A stretch of 64,000 nt of DNA, from NCBI GenBank assembly GCA_036872755.1, contig JAVHNS010000001.1, positions 2,666,001-2,730,000 of the forward strand, in the 5' to 3' direction. Below the pieces are notes generated by a model, which was not told where the DNA came from, searched no databases, and worked only from the letters and a program-made list of their open reading frames with translations. The translations under genes were made by a program, and so were the position numbers. Origin of the DNA: Orbilia blumenaviensis (lineage: Eukaryota; Ascomycota; Orbiliomycetes; Orbiliales; Orbiliaceae). Positions 1 through 11,038 of this stretch are shown here, in pieces. Numbering within the stretch: position 1 is the first letter of the stretch; each line of letters begins with the position of its first letter.

Positions 1-1619
1 TTCCTGTAGACTTGCGGTAGAAGTACCAGTGTGATACCGTTGCGGAGATTGTAATCCTATCGAAAGAGCATTAGTACCTTTCACCAGTAAGGTATTCCCA
101 ATTTCAAACACACCTTTGGAGATTGGACAGGATGTTAAGCGTCCAAAGATATACAACCACGAAGAAACTACCCAAAACCCATGCCGAACCATCCATCTGC
201 CAGACTGGAACTCCTCCAATCATAGAACTCCTCCCATTCAAAAACACCCTGATTACCAAAAACAACCACACCCAACTAAAAGCAATTGTCGTAATCAAGA
301 CGAATATTCCACACAATAACAAAGCAGGATTCTCGACGAAGATAGTGAGAGCGAGCTGTAGAATCGATACCGCTTTGTGGAGCGCTTGTCGTCCACGATA
401 GAGTAGATACACCCAAAATATGGCCAAACATAGGGGTAAAAGACTCGTGAGTCTCATAATATGATCCTGGAAAGAATTGCCCTTCCATGGCCCCTTTAGT
501 GAAGTTACTAGTGGGTATATCGTCAGGGCGATCATGACTGCTGGGACCGAAACTACCAGTAAGTACAAGAGTGGCTTGATGAAATACTTCAAACAAAGCA
601 TCCATACGAAAGCCACACATATAGTTACTAGTGTATCCACCGCCAAGAGCGGCATGGCCCGTTTTAAGACTGTATATATCGAATCTCCTATCGGTAGACC
701 GCTCGGTTCTTCATTGTGGAGCCAGACAACGAATGCGGTAGCGAACATGCAGGCCATCGACATGCCGTAAAATTTGGCCCATATTCGATCGTGAAGAGGA
801 GGAGCGAGCGGGTTCTGGTCGACTGGCTGTGGTATCTATCCACCTTAATTAGTATTTTTATTCGTCATAATGATATGAACCAACTCCTGGCTTACGGGGT
901 CTACAGGAGCAGCTTCTGGGCTATCCCTTTCACCGAAGGGATTGGCTGGATCCTGATTGAGACGTTCGCGAGAGCTACTCTGGGCCTCTTCATCGTTCTG
1001 GTCTGTATATGGTTTTCCTGTTGGATCGAAGAAAGGTGCTGCCTGTTTCACATTCCGGGGTTGGAACTTTTGTATCGGTGGCCGGACGGGGTCCTCGGCT
1101 TCCCTCGACGCCTCTGTATACGAATCACTTCTAATGGCCTATTGAACCCGAGTTAGAATAACTACCACCTATTTGAAGACTTCGTATAGGTCGTACGGAA
1201 TTCAGGAGCATGGGCTGGGGGCCTTCTCTCCGTAGCTCCGCTTCTCCCAAGCTTACGTCAACCAGGTGATTTCCGCCTGTCTCCGTAGCATCGCTCGAAG
1301 TAGATTCCGCAGAGCGGCCTGGATTCCAACTACTCCTTATACCAGCATTCACCGATCCAGCATCACTGTCGTTTTGTTCCTCTTCATCATCCTGATCTGT
1401 AGAATAGTAGAGGTTCCTCCGGCTCTTCTGTAAAGCGTATATTGCTGAGACTTCCTGATCGTGCTCTCGGTCGTCGGTAGGATAATCTGCGGCGGAGAAA
1501 AAGAGAGGCGCATTGCTGGCTGGGTACAGGCTTTGCCGTCCTGCGTCCTTTAGGTTGGATCGAGCTAGGAAACGTGACGCATCTACACCAAATGAGTTGC
1601 CATTACGTGAGCGTTGAAA
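1..1619 (-). CDS. CTL/PNS1-family (choline-transporter-like) membrane protein, partial
   Basis: A polytopic membrane protein of the choline transporter-like family (fungal Pns1/Ctl1), cut at its C-terminus by the window edge. Readable exons are 896..about 1619, 114..826 and 1..56. Intron 827..895 has a TACTAAT branch site and intron 57..113 ends CGATAG. The first part (about 896-1619) is a hydrophilic, acidic, probably disordered N-terminal region rich in S, E and D. The middle exon carries about six hydrophobic segments. The family signature spans the last junction: VVYLWTLNILSNLQR is followed by ITISATVSHWYFYR, which matches the conserved SN..H/R-vT..g..a.WYF block of the family. The true start is unresolved: exon 896-1619 seems to open at a splice acceptor near 1620 (an in-frame TAG precedes it), so a short first exon probably lies in 1660-1760. 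Substrate specificity cannot be told; in yeast the family is not proven to carry choline. Confidence 0.85.
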
Positions 1620-2155
1620 CTACGAGCGACGATAGAACGGGAGCTGAAGCTGCTGAATTCACGAACTTACACTCCGAAAACATTCTGAACGGTATAAGTT
1701 AAAGGGCAGATTAGGGACAGCCGGAGCCCTTGGGAGCTGAGAATGGTGTCACTGCTGCTGAGTTGTGGGTGGTGTTTTTTTAAACTCGGAAGAGCAGTTT
1801 TGGGAGGGTGATGAAATGGGAGGTTATGTTTGTTCGGAATTCATGACTACCAGCTCGCCAGACCTGACTAAGACAAGAGCGGTGTGATGCTATCATGCAA
1901 AACGGGCTTGGAACCGAGCTGGATCCTGGCCAGTCACGTCTAAGGCGCATGTTCTCGCTGCTAAGTCACCGGACAAAGCGGGACTAGTTCTATCACATCT
2001 CGAACCAAGCAGCTAAGGCTTCAGCCGGATATACGCATGGGTCAAAGTGTTAAGTACGTACCAGTATTATTAGATACTATCAATATATGTAGAACTGCTC
2101 CCGGTATTAAGCTACAGCTACCGAATGTTATGGGGGCGAATACTGTATTACATCG
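1620..2155. other. Intergenic: 5' side of the CTL gene and 3' side of the Rab gene
   Basis: No convincing coding region. It holds a predicted 51-bp intron and the probable first exon and promoter of the CTL-family gene (about 1620-1760), then unique sequence up to the Rab stop codon. Confidence 0.4.
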
Positions 2156-3108
2156 CTAAGAACAGCACTGCGAGTCCGCTTGCCTATGTACCGTCCTGCG
2201 GCTGTCAGTCCCTAGCTTGACCTTCAGCCCTGTATTTTTCCCTCTGGGGTCATAAACACCATCTCTGATGTTTCGATATATCTCTTGAGCTACCTCCACA
2301 AAAGCTCGTTCCACCGACTCTCCGGTCTTCGCACTTGTCTCCACATGGAAGTTAATTCCGTTTTCCTTCGCCCATTCTGCAGCTTCTTCCGTAGAGACCT
2401 GTCGTCTATCTGCTAGGTCACACTTATTCCCGACTAATACGATGGAGATGTGGGGTTCTCCGATGTTGCGAAGGTCGGACAGCCATCGTTGGACGTGGGA
2501 GAGGGTTTCTCTACGGGTGATGTCGTAAACTAGGAGTGCCCCCGTAGCATTTCGGATGTATGAATTCGTCACAGATCGATATTGCTTGTAGCTCGGATAT
2601 TAGTACTATCCGCTGTGGGCTATTAATGACGTAGAATATTTACCTCCTGCCCAGCAGTATCCCAGATCTGAAGCTTAATCTTCTTGCCATCATCGACATC
2701 CACTGCCAATACATGAAATTATTAGCCAAAACCAACTGAACAAATTGAAAAAATAATTGAGATGATATAAACTATAAAAAATAAAATAAAAAAACATACC
2801 GACTCGAGAATCAAGCTCAACTCCAATCGTCACATCGGTTTTATTGAATCGACCTTCGCAGAGTCGCACTGTTAGCTGCAACAAGGCGGCACATAAGGCA
2901 TTAGTCTCCACTGTGTGTGTGTTTGCGCTGTCTGGAATGTGAAGGTACAAACCGAGCTCTTCCCGGTCCCAGAGTCCCCAAGACAGATAACTTTCTGCAG
3001 GAATCAAAAAGAGGGATGTTAGCAGGTTCGTAGATATGAGCCTGGGTGAATAATATATGCATGCGTCTTAGGGCCACTTACAGCGATGTAATCCCATGGT
3101 GCGCTCAT
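2156..3108 (-). CDS. Rab-family small GTPase (Rab2/Rab4-like)
   Basis: Membrane-trafficking GTPase of about 210 residues. Exons 3082..3108, 2953..2994, 2800..2875, 2644..2702 and 2156..2584 sum to 633 nt. It begins MSAPWDYIAK, followed by the P-loop GDSGTGKSS, the effector/switch I region around TIGVELDSR, switch II WDTAGQEQYRS, the guanine-specificity motif NKCD and ETSAK. It ends in a double-cysteine prenylation site (QCCS). Intron 3 is unusually A/T rich. The overall pattern (KSSLTVRLCEGRF, VYDITRRET) matches a filamentous-fungal Rab clade related to Rab2/Rab4/Ypt4, but it is not a canonical Rab4, so I give no symbol. Switch II has Q instead of the usual R/K after GQE. Likely role: a recycling or Golgi step at a membrane to which it is geranylgeranylated. 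Confidence 0.9.
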
Positions 3109-3525
3109 TGCGACGTTTTTGGGATGGAGGAAATAGAGGAAGAGTGAGGTATACTTGGATCGCTTAGAGCTGGCTGTCCTGCCTCTTATAAGCAGACCAC
3201 AATTGCGCAGAAAGGGAGCTGTGACACAACAGCTGGCGGGAGCTGGAGCATACGTAATTGATACCAAGTTGAATGGGAATGAATCGAATAGTTTTTTTCA
3301 AAACCTATTTAATTCTATAATCTTTGGGGAAATAATAACCCATGGAACCTGGGGTTTGGCGATTGTGCCCTACCCAGTCCACCGATGCAGTTTTATTGGA
3401 GCCTCAACTCTTTTGTTCGATAGTCGTAAATTCATTCTATATATAGTCTCAGGCCCGTCCCAGATACAAACAGAGTTGAAAGTAGGTGGGGTCTATATGC
3501 AAGAGCATCGCTCGCGTCTAAAGCT

Positions 3526-4811
3526 TTATAGTTCCGCCGCCGTAACAGGTTTCCCAAACCAATGTTTAATATCATTTCCTGATGCTGACATAAAGGCACC
3601 GATATCACCATTCCCATCATCATCATTATCAGGCCAATCTACAGTCTCAGCCTCCTTCTTAAGCAAATCTGCAGCAGTGGACCACGAGAACCGCGTTTCG
3701 GTTCCCCACCCGAACAAACCATCCATCGATCCCTTGAGATATACAGACGTCTTTGGGTCGCTAGGGTATCCGGATCCGGTGTTAGGCACCTCTCCATCCC
3801 CAGACACCAATTTAAAATATTCTTCAAGAGCGAAATCTCTTGTGACTTTTGCGCAGACCGAAGCTACCGATACGGATGGGTATAAAGAGTCGGCTTTTTT
3901 CGAGACTGTGACTTTTGTAGTGGGGAATCTCTTCTGTAGCTTTGCTTGGTATGTAGCGGCTGGACCGACAGTATCGACAAATATCTAGTACAATGTCAGA
4001 CCGTCCCCTTGCAAATGTGGTGCTCGAAGGGGTAGAGTTTTTATATATACCTCTTTGACATTGACGCCCTTCTTTAAGACCTCGTCAATCAAATTCATGG
4101 TGGTATCATGTGCCTGCGCATTAAGATTATATGCGCCGACCCCAGCGGGTCTTAACATGCCAGCGCTGATATCTCTTGCCGACATAACCCGCACTGCCCA
4201 TCCAACGTTTGCGTAGAGTTCTGTATCTGGAGTACATATCTCTTGTAGAAGATCACTTCTGATTTGAGCCGTGAGTTTTTTGGAGTCTATTTAGAAGCTT
4301 GCTAGTAAGCTTCCATTAAAAGACCAATACAGCATTCGAGCAAAAGACCTCACCATCAAATCCTTTCTCGGATAACGACTTTTCGTAATCAGACAAACAG
4401 TATGCTATTCCGTAGACCATGGGACCTAGTATCAAAATCCGCCTCAATGAAGCGACGAGCATCAGCATTGTTCGAACTGGCTACAGCTCATGAATAGTAG
4501 CATATCATAGTATATGTCTGAAATATGGATTTACCAAGAACAGGCCCACGACCAGCTTCGTCCACACCGAGGGTTATTGAAGCCGTTGGGTCATCCCGGA
4601 TTATACTGGGAATTTCGGAGTGGAATGTATACGATTGCCCCAGGAATATATCGTTAGCTGATATCGAAGGGAGATCGAATGTCTGCTCGGCAGGTGCTTC
4701 TCCTGCTTCATTGTCGGCAGCGTCATCGGCAGCAGATGACTTAGAAACAACGGAGGGTTTAGCAGTAGCAGCCGATTGACGAGGAGGCCGGCCTCTTCGT
4801 TTGGTCGACAT
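3526..4811 (-). CDS. rnh201: Ribonuclease H2 catalytic subunit A
   Basis: Catalytic subunit of the nuclear RNase H2 complex, which cuts RNA in RNA/DNA hybrids and removes misincorporated ribonucleotides. Exons 4535..4811, 4354..4425, 4051..4286 and 3526..3984 sum to 1,044 nt (347 aa). The basic N-terminus MSTKRRGRPPRQ has an AT-hook-like GRPP motif. The RNase HII signature GVDEAGRGPVLG followed by PMVYG supplies catalytic D and E residues; DSKKLTAQIR and IFVDTVGP supply further active-site elements; GSGYPSDPKT and FGWGTETRFSW are the eukaryotic H2A C-terminal blocks. The start was chosen at MSTKRR; a longer upstream reading exists but lacks family similarity. It is divergent from mif2, with about 400 bp shared between the two starts. 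Confidence 0.95.
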
Positions 4812-5217
4812 GGCTATTAGTTGAAATCGAGATAATGAGTAAGTACCGAGTACTACTACTACCAGCACCCAAGTCAGTAGCAACTACTGGACTTGAGGCT
4901 AGTTACCAGCAGGGCTGCTGTTTGGCGCGGCAACACGCGTGGTTGCCGGACATCAACACAAAACAACAGCCCACAACCGATGCGCCGTCGCGTTTCTCAA
5001 TCAACCTTCACTCAACCTGTTAAACCTCATCTCCTAACCAACCAGCATCTTCGGGTTACCACCCCCACCGAACAATATAGAACTTCCCAGTCCGATACTC
5101 ATTCCTGACGTCAGAGGCAGACCAGGCCAGGGACGAACCATCGCATTGATCGTTGAAGCCTTCTTGACCCTCTCTGCCCTCTCCTAGCCATCGCTCTCCA
5201 CTTGCTCGCCGTCTAAG
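4812..5217. promoter_or_regulatory. Shared divergent promoter region rnh201/mif2
   Basis: A 406-bp gap between the two ATG codons of oppositely oriented genes. No coding potential stands out and no specific motif can be assigned; it must hold both promoters by position. Confidence 0.5.
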
Positions 5218-7887
5218 ATGGCACCAACCGCTGTCCCCAAGAACCGGGAGAACATCCATACCGACATAGGCTTTGTGGGGAGGTAATGACTACGCCTAGC
5301 CCTTATAATATAGTATTGTCTAAAGCTAAGCGTTCTGTGCGCACCCTAGAAAAACCGGTTTCACCGTCCAGACAGGCCTATCTCGAGATAATGATGGGAT
5401 GGAGAACATGAGCGCCTTCTTCTCGCCCACATCCAATGCAGGAACACTACCAAACTTCGACGAGGACGATATCAACTCACTAGGCGGTATTTCCGATGAA
5501 GACCACGAGGACCCTGAAAGCGAAATCGATGTCCCATCAGACCCACGTGCACGAAACGTGCCGGCGCACGATGGTAGCGCCAGTATGGATATTGAAGACA
5601 GTCAGTTTTTTTCTCTTTCGACTTATCTGCATTATAAAAGAATCCCGAGCAGTTTAACTGATACAGGTATGTAATAGGCACGGCTAGAAGCCTTACAGCT
5701 ATCCTAGAGTCACGGAAAGGCATCAACACCCCCGCGAGACGAAAATCCATGCACAGCGCCCACGCCACCCCAAACTTACCCTTATCAAACGTTACACCCC
5801 AATCAAATCTTTCAACGCCAGCAATGAGACGTCCACACACAAAGGGTGCATCGAAACCACCTCCATCACGACTATCGAAACCAATTGAACAGGAGGAAGA
5901 ATCCCGAGACTCGTTTGGCTCCCATAAGGAAAACGTGCCCAATTCGATCGATTCCAGAAACTCGGACGACGCTCCAGTTGAAGCTCCTATTCCTCGATCA
6001 ATCCCACTCGGCGCGAGAGCTAGTGGTCTCCGTGCGACTGGCGGACGTGGTAGCAGCATGCTTGTCACGAAGGGTCTAAAATCTACGAGGACAGCGATCA
6101 CTCCTCCGCCACTTTCTGATGACGATGACGATGACGAGCTGATCCCGTTCAATGAGGAGCCAACAATGGACGATAGCGAGATAGATGACCTTCCAGCTCC
6201 ACCACCAAAACCGAAGCCAACCCAACGCCCAGCACCAGCGAAAAGCGGCTTGACAGGACCAACTGTTTCAGCGGAGCCCAGCCAGAAGCCAAAGCCGAGC
6301 AAGAAAGGGAAGGCAAATATGTCAAACGCTACGGATGAACCCGAAGACATCCCCGTTCGGAAAACATCCAACTCCGACAAAACTGCGGTACAGAAGAGAG
6401 GCCGGAAGCCTAAGGCGGTTACCGAAGATGTATCAGAACCGGAAGCTCCATTAGAGGATGAGTTCGACATAGTAGATGCTGGTGCCCTAGGTACGGAGCC
6501 TGAAGAGATGGAAGTGGATACCCGGGCCGAACCACGAAAGAAAAATAATGGGAGCAAGGAGAAGAAGAGACAGTCCGCGAATGATACAGAAACAGAACTC
6601 GAGCCCCGGCCCCAACCTTCTAATGCAGGTCAAAAGAAGAAAGGTGGGCGACCAAAGAAGGCCGTCGAACCGGAACCGGAACCAGAAGAGGAGCCAGAAC
6701 CCGAGCCAGAACCAGAACCTATCGTGCAAAAAGCCAAGGGTCGACGCAAAAAATCGGACAACAAGGATGCACCAGCTCCAAATCATGTTGCTGAGCCGGA
6801 AGAGGAGGAGCCAGCAGAATCATCCCAACCAGAGCGAAAGCGAGGTAGGAAACGCAAGGCCGAAACAATAATTCCAAATGCCGAGCCCGAGGTCGCAGAA
6901 TCCTCAGCTGCAGCGGAGTCTACAGGACCATCCGCTTCTAAAAAACGAAAGGGTCCCAAACCAACGACTACCAAAGCAGTTGTCGAAAAACCCAAATCAT
7001 CCAAACCTGAAACTAGCACGACAGCAGCAGCAGCAGGAAGCAGACGGCCTGCCCGAAACCGCACTGCACCTCTGCAGTTCTGGAAAAATGAGAAGCAGGT
7101 GTACAAGGTTGTAGAAAGAGATGAATCTGGAAAGGCAGTATCTGTAGCCACGGACGTTCTCCGAGTTGAAGAAGAACCTGTGGCACAGAAGAAAAAGGCA
7201 CGTCCTTGGCGTCCAGTTGTCGTAACTGGTACCGAAAAGGCTGGCAAGCGTACGACCAGGAAGAAAGGAGCACGGAAGGCTGCCGCCGAAGAGAGTAGTA
7301 GTGAGTCGGACGGTGATAATAGCGAGGACGACTGGGAGCAGGTCGGCAAACTTGTCGGGATGGTTAAGCCATGGCTTTCAAACAACGAAGACGATGCTGC
7401 AGAGGAAGAAGAAGTTGAAGATGGTAAGCTCGATCATAAAACCCTTATCAATCCACCCAATATACTAATAGTTCTCAGAAATTGCAACCTCGCGACATGG
7501 AATAGAATTCAAGCCAATCTTTGGGTCCGACTACCTTTTTGCCAAGACATTGGGGAAACCCTTTATGGGATGTGGAATCCTTGAGCTACAAACCGGCGCA
7601 TCCAAGAAGCTAAAGAGCAGCGGAAAGATGCAGCTCGTATTCTTCATCCTTAAAGGAAAGGTTGAAGCTGAGGTCAATGAACTTGGCTTCAGAATCTCCC
7701 ATGGTGGACAATTTCAAGTCCCTCGTGGTAAGTAACCAATCTTTATATTTTAATGTGATATTTGCCTTTGCTAATAAACAACCAACATTTAGGTAATATG
7801 TACAAAATCTCCAACCCTTTCAAGAAGACGGCTAGGATATTCTTCGCGCAGGCATGTGTTCCGGACCCCGAGGCCGACGCGGAGTAA
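5218..7887 (+). CDS. mif2: Inner kinetochore protein Mif2/CENP-C
   Basis: Centromere protein that binds CENP-A nucleosomes and links them to the outer kinetochore. Exons 5218..5282, 5350..5600, 5678..7423, 7479..7727 and 7793..7887 total 2,406 nt (801 aa). The N-terminus has the fungal Mif2 block (IGFVGR..KTGFTV and RDNDGMENM) that contacts the Mis12 complex. The middle is acidic and disordered, with several AT-hook-like motifs (KRGRKPK, KGGRPKK, KRGRKRK) and an EPEPEP tract near 6665-6720. The CENP-C motif follows (RRPARNRTAPLQFW). The last exons encode the cupin dimerisation fold (FGSDYLFAKTLGKPFMGCGIL ... GGQFQVPRGN). Two splice junctions split codons cleanly. All expected domains are present in the usual order. 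Confidence 0.96.
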
Positions 7888-8186
7888 TATTCTTTTCTCC
7901 AACCTTAGGTAATAACGTGTAGGTGTTCGGGGTGCACATTATATCCCCCCCTTTTTTTACTGCCATTCTCATTGTCTCTCTCTCTCTCTCTTTTTTTTTT
8001 TTTTAACTATCATCGTATCATACTGCTTGCTGGAGGCTCCCGTTCACGGCGTTTTAAGGATGATGTTAACATGTTGCTGGGGACATTCGATTCACGAACT
8101 ATTCATGGCGATTAATGTATTTTTATCATTAATATTAAGAGAACATGGGGGGCGCGGCGGAAGTAATTCGCCCTGTAGCATAACTT

Positions 8187-9029
8187 TTATATTTCCTCCA
8201 AAAGATCGTCATCATCCAAAGACTTGGGTGGGAAATCCCCCACTGTGACCCTATTAGGCCTAACAAATGTGCCGTGATTGCTACCAGCCTCAAAGAACTT
8301 GACACCGTCGATGCTACCGTTATTCTTCCCTGTCGGTTCGTCCAATTTAACACCGACCCAGACACCACCCTGTGGGATCTTCTCCACCAATCCGACATAT
8401 GCAACTTCGCCTCTCCTACCGTCTGCGATTTCACCCACAATACACCTTTTCCCAACCTGGATACCCCTCTCCTCGACTTCCTTTTCAATCTTTTCCTGTC
8501 TATGTTCTTCTGCAGTGGCTTGGGTAGGGTCGAACCGACCGAGTTGGTTGCGTTTCTTCCAGGCTAGGACGGAATCCGAAAGTTTTGCGTAGTCTTCATG
8601 TGGCATTTCATATTTCTCTACTTGGGAGGTGTCGGTGTAGTTTTCGCGAAGGGAGGGAGGACGAGTGTCTGCTACCTTAATTTTTATATCATAACCCGTT
8701 AGTTCCAGAATCAACCCTCACTTGATAGAAACGAACAGGAGCAGAAAAGGCAGATTGTATAGCAAAGAACATACAACAAGCTTAGCACCAGCCTCCCACC
8801 CCAATTCTGAGACGTGTACGCCATCTTCATTGGAGACATTAACAGGCTGTGCGGGCGAAGAGTCGTGTAGCTGGTAAGATAGCTGTTGGGCGAACGGTGG
8901 GATTCCCGTTATAGGTTCGAGCTTTGATTTTAGAGTGGATAGGGTCCATGATGGGGATATGCGACGTTCGGTGACGGCGTTTTCGGAGGAGACGAGGATT
9001 ACGATGTCCTTTGGGAGGGAGGAGAGCAT
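8187..9029 (-). CDS. alf1: Tubulin-folding cofactor B (Alf1/TBCB)
   Basis: Cytosolic chaperone that hands alpha-tubulin to cofactor E. Two exons, 8775..9029 and 8187..8675, total 744 nt (247 aa). Residues 1-85 form a ubiquitin-like domain. A linker (VVADTRPPSLREN, YEMPHEDYAKLSDSVLAWKK, LGRFDP) is typical of the family. The C-terminal CAP-Gly domain contains the GKNNGSIDG motif (usually GKNDGS) and NHGTFVRP, and the protein ends in the acidic -EEI tail that binds partner CAP-Gly domains. The 99-bp intron was placed so that KLVV joins ADTRPP, giving the conserved family reading. Confidence 0.93.
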
Positions 9030-9439
9030 TTTTGGTAGTTTAGCTTGTTTTTTTGGTAAGTAGATCGTTTTGCTCTGTTGTGTATGTAGTAGGGAATGGT
9101 TTTGTGAGTAATAGAGCTTGGTGGGGTTAATTGATCTTGGAGGTTGTTGGATTTATGGATTCCCGGCGCGTTTTACGGTGACCTTTGACGGGTGCTGGCA
9201 GGATCCGGGGGCAGGGATTGGTTGGATGGTGGCTCCACAAGGGTCCAGGGTGTATCCGGTACTTTACATTCGGGGTATAAACTCTCGCCTCGAGATTGTA
9301 CCACAGCTGGACTCCGATAAAACCACCTTGAGTATTACAGGGATGTATATGCATATAATTTGGTGAGGCTGCAGACATGGTATTCGTGATAGTATATTTC
9401 ATATATCAATAAGCTTAAGCAGTTACTTAAGGGTATATG
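9030..9439. other. Intergenic between trm9 and alf1
   Basis: A 410-bp gap holding the alf1 promoter side and the trm9 3' end. Open frames here are short and unlike any family. Nothing else seen. Confidence 0.4.
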
Positions 9440-10385
9440 TTATGTAGCCCGCTCCACGATTGCCCACCAGTTATCCTTTTCGTACCCAGATTTCAGGACC
9501 TTCCCTCCTGCTGATTCTACATTTTCCTCGAGTTCTCCCTTCTTGTAGAGGTGATAGTATCTTAGAAATGGTTTGGACTCCTCGCTTTCTGGTGCATTCT
9601 CTACCTTCCCACTACTAGATTCGCTGCTATCACCCTTCTTCGACGGCTCTTTAAACTGTTTGGTTAGTACCCATGGCACTAGCACGTCCTGCTCGGAGTT
9701 CTCATCCCATCCTCGCCGTGAACTCTTCTGTTCCAATGCCCAGACGTATAATAGAGCTTTTCCTTCGCCGGCGGGTCTCAGAAGTTCGAGAATGGAAGCG
9801 ATAGCTTCTACCCTTCTCTCCGGCGAAGAGAGATGATGAATAACAGCTATACTCAAGGCGAAGTCAAACGAAGACGGCTTATGAGGCTGCGATAGAATAT
9901 CTGCAGTAGCAGCATCTTGCGTAGGAGACTGGTCCTTGGCTATTCTGACGAGGTTTTCGCATCTGTTGCATTTTTTTTTATTTATTTAGTCATCCCACGT
10001 TATAACGTTAGCACAATAAGTGGACATATAAGGATGGGATCGAGAAGTAGCTAAGAATAATAAAATCCACGTATGAGCGAAAGACTATTATTTATAGAAC
10101 TAACCTATCAGACCCGACAATGAACACATTGGGATTGACATTTAGGTATTTCCCGTTGCCGCAGCCGACGTCTACGCCGACAGAACCTGGCGGGAGAGTG
10201 GATAGAAACTCGTGGACTATTGGCCAGGGCTAGAGATGTTAGCTGTAGCCAGCTATCGACATCATTATCGATCGATGCATGCTTAGGAAGTCGGACGAGA
10301 AGTGTACCTTGTATCTAGTCGCCGAGAAGTGAGAAGCTATCTTATCATAGACCTGGTGGACATGCTGGTCCTCGTAGTCTGCCAT
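9440..10385 (-). CDS. trm9: tRNA (uracil-5-)-methyltransferase Trm9
   Basis: SAM-dependent methyltransferase that, with Trm112, completes mcm5U at the tRNA wobble position. Exons 10308..10385, 10105..10229 and 9440..9962 total 726 nt (241 aa). The N-terminus MADYEDQHVHQVYDKIASHF is the family start. Motif I VGVDVGCGNGKY binds SAM; LSIAVIHHLSS and ERRVEAI are Trm9 signatures; YVWALEQ, SRRGW and DVLVPWV form the C-terminal block; it ends near YYHLYKKGEL. An S/E-rich insert sits between these blocks (about 9560-9660). Length is normal for the short yeast-type enzyme. Confidence 0.95.
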
Positions 10386-11038
10386 CTTCTTTCTTTCTAG
10401 AGGGTCTTAGTTACGTTTGGGGTGATATTTGATGTACAGTTTGATTCGGACAAAGCTTTTTTTTTTTTTTTTTTTTTTTTTTTGTGGTACTTACTCCATG
10501 CATAGTCAGGCTTCTTGGGTTTCCGTTTAGGCCCATGCATATATGCATACCTAATGAAGTCTGTAGGATGGCAGAAGATGCTTTCAACTCCAAAGTGCTG
10601 AGCAATTGAAGTCGAAGTAACAGTTATTGATAGAAGGAAAGATTACGCATTGATCTGAAGCTTCAGATCTGCGTAATTCCTAATATATATTCTGGTTTCT
10701 CAGCTCTTCCTTTCTTTTCTTTCTTTCTTTCTTTCAACCTTCACTGCTGCCCCCACAACACGACAACACATTTTTGCCACAGTCGCCTGTGTTACCTTTT
10801 TTAGCACTGCGGCTTTCCCATCCCCAGAACGAACGACCAGAAAAAAAAAAAAAAAAAAAGCTCCGTCCTTTGGACATCACCAGCACCATCGACTGCTTCG
10901 GACTTCTCCCCTCTGAACATCGATCCCTCTTTCTCTCTCCCCGGTTGCCCGCTCTATTCAACATCTTGTTGTTGAATCTCCCGTTTTCTTCTCTTTCTTT
11001 TTTCTCGTCGCTGGCGTCTTTTCCTCCCAACGTTCAAG
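10386..11038. promoter_or_regulatory. Shared upstream region of trm9 and the ubiquitin protease gene
   Basis: A 650-bp divergent intergenic region. It contains a T tract of about 25 (10459-10483), a CTTT-rich stretch (about 10705-10735), an A tract of about 19 (10841-10859), and a pyrimidine-rich leader running into the ATG at 11039, a common fungal promoter/5'UTR texture. The hairpin core seen downstream is absent here. Confidence 0.5.

Noticed and set aside
2920..2940. TTGCGCTGTC in a Rab gene intron, matching the hairpin core
   Set aside because: The sequence on either side is GT-rich and cannot form the stem; probably chance.
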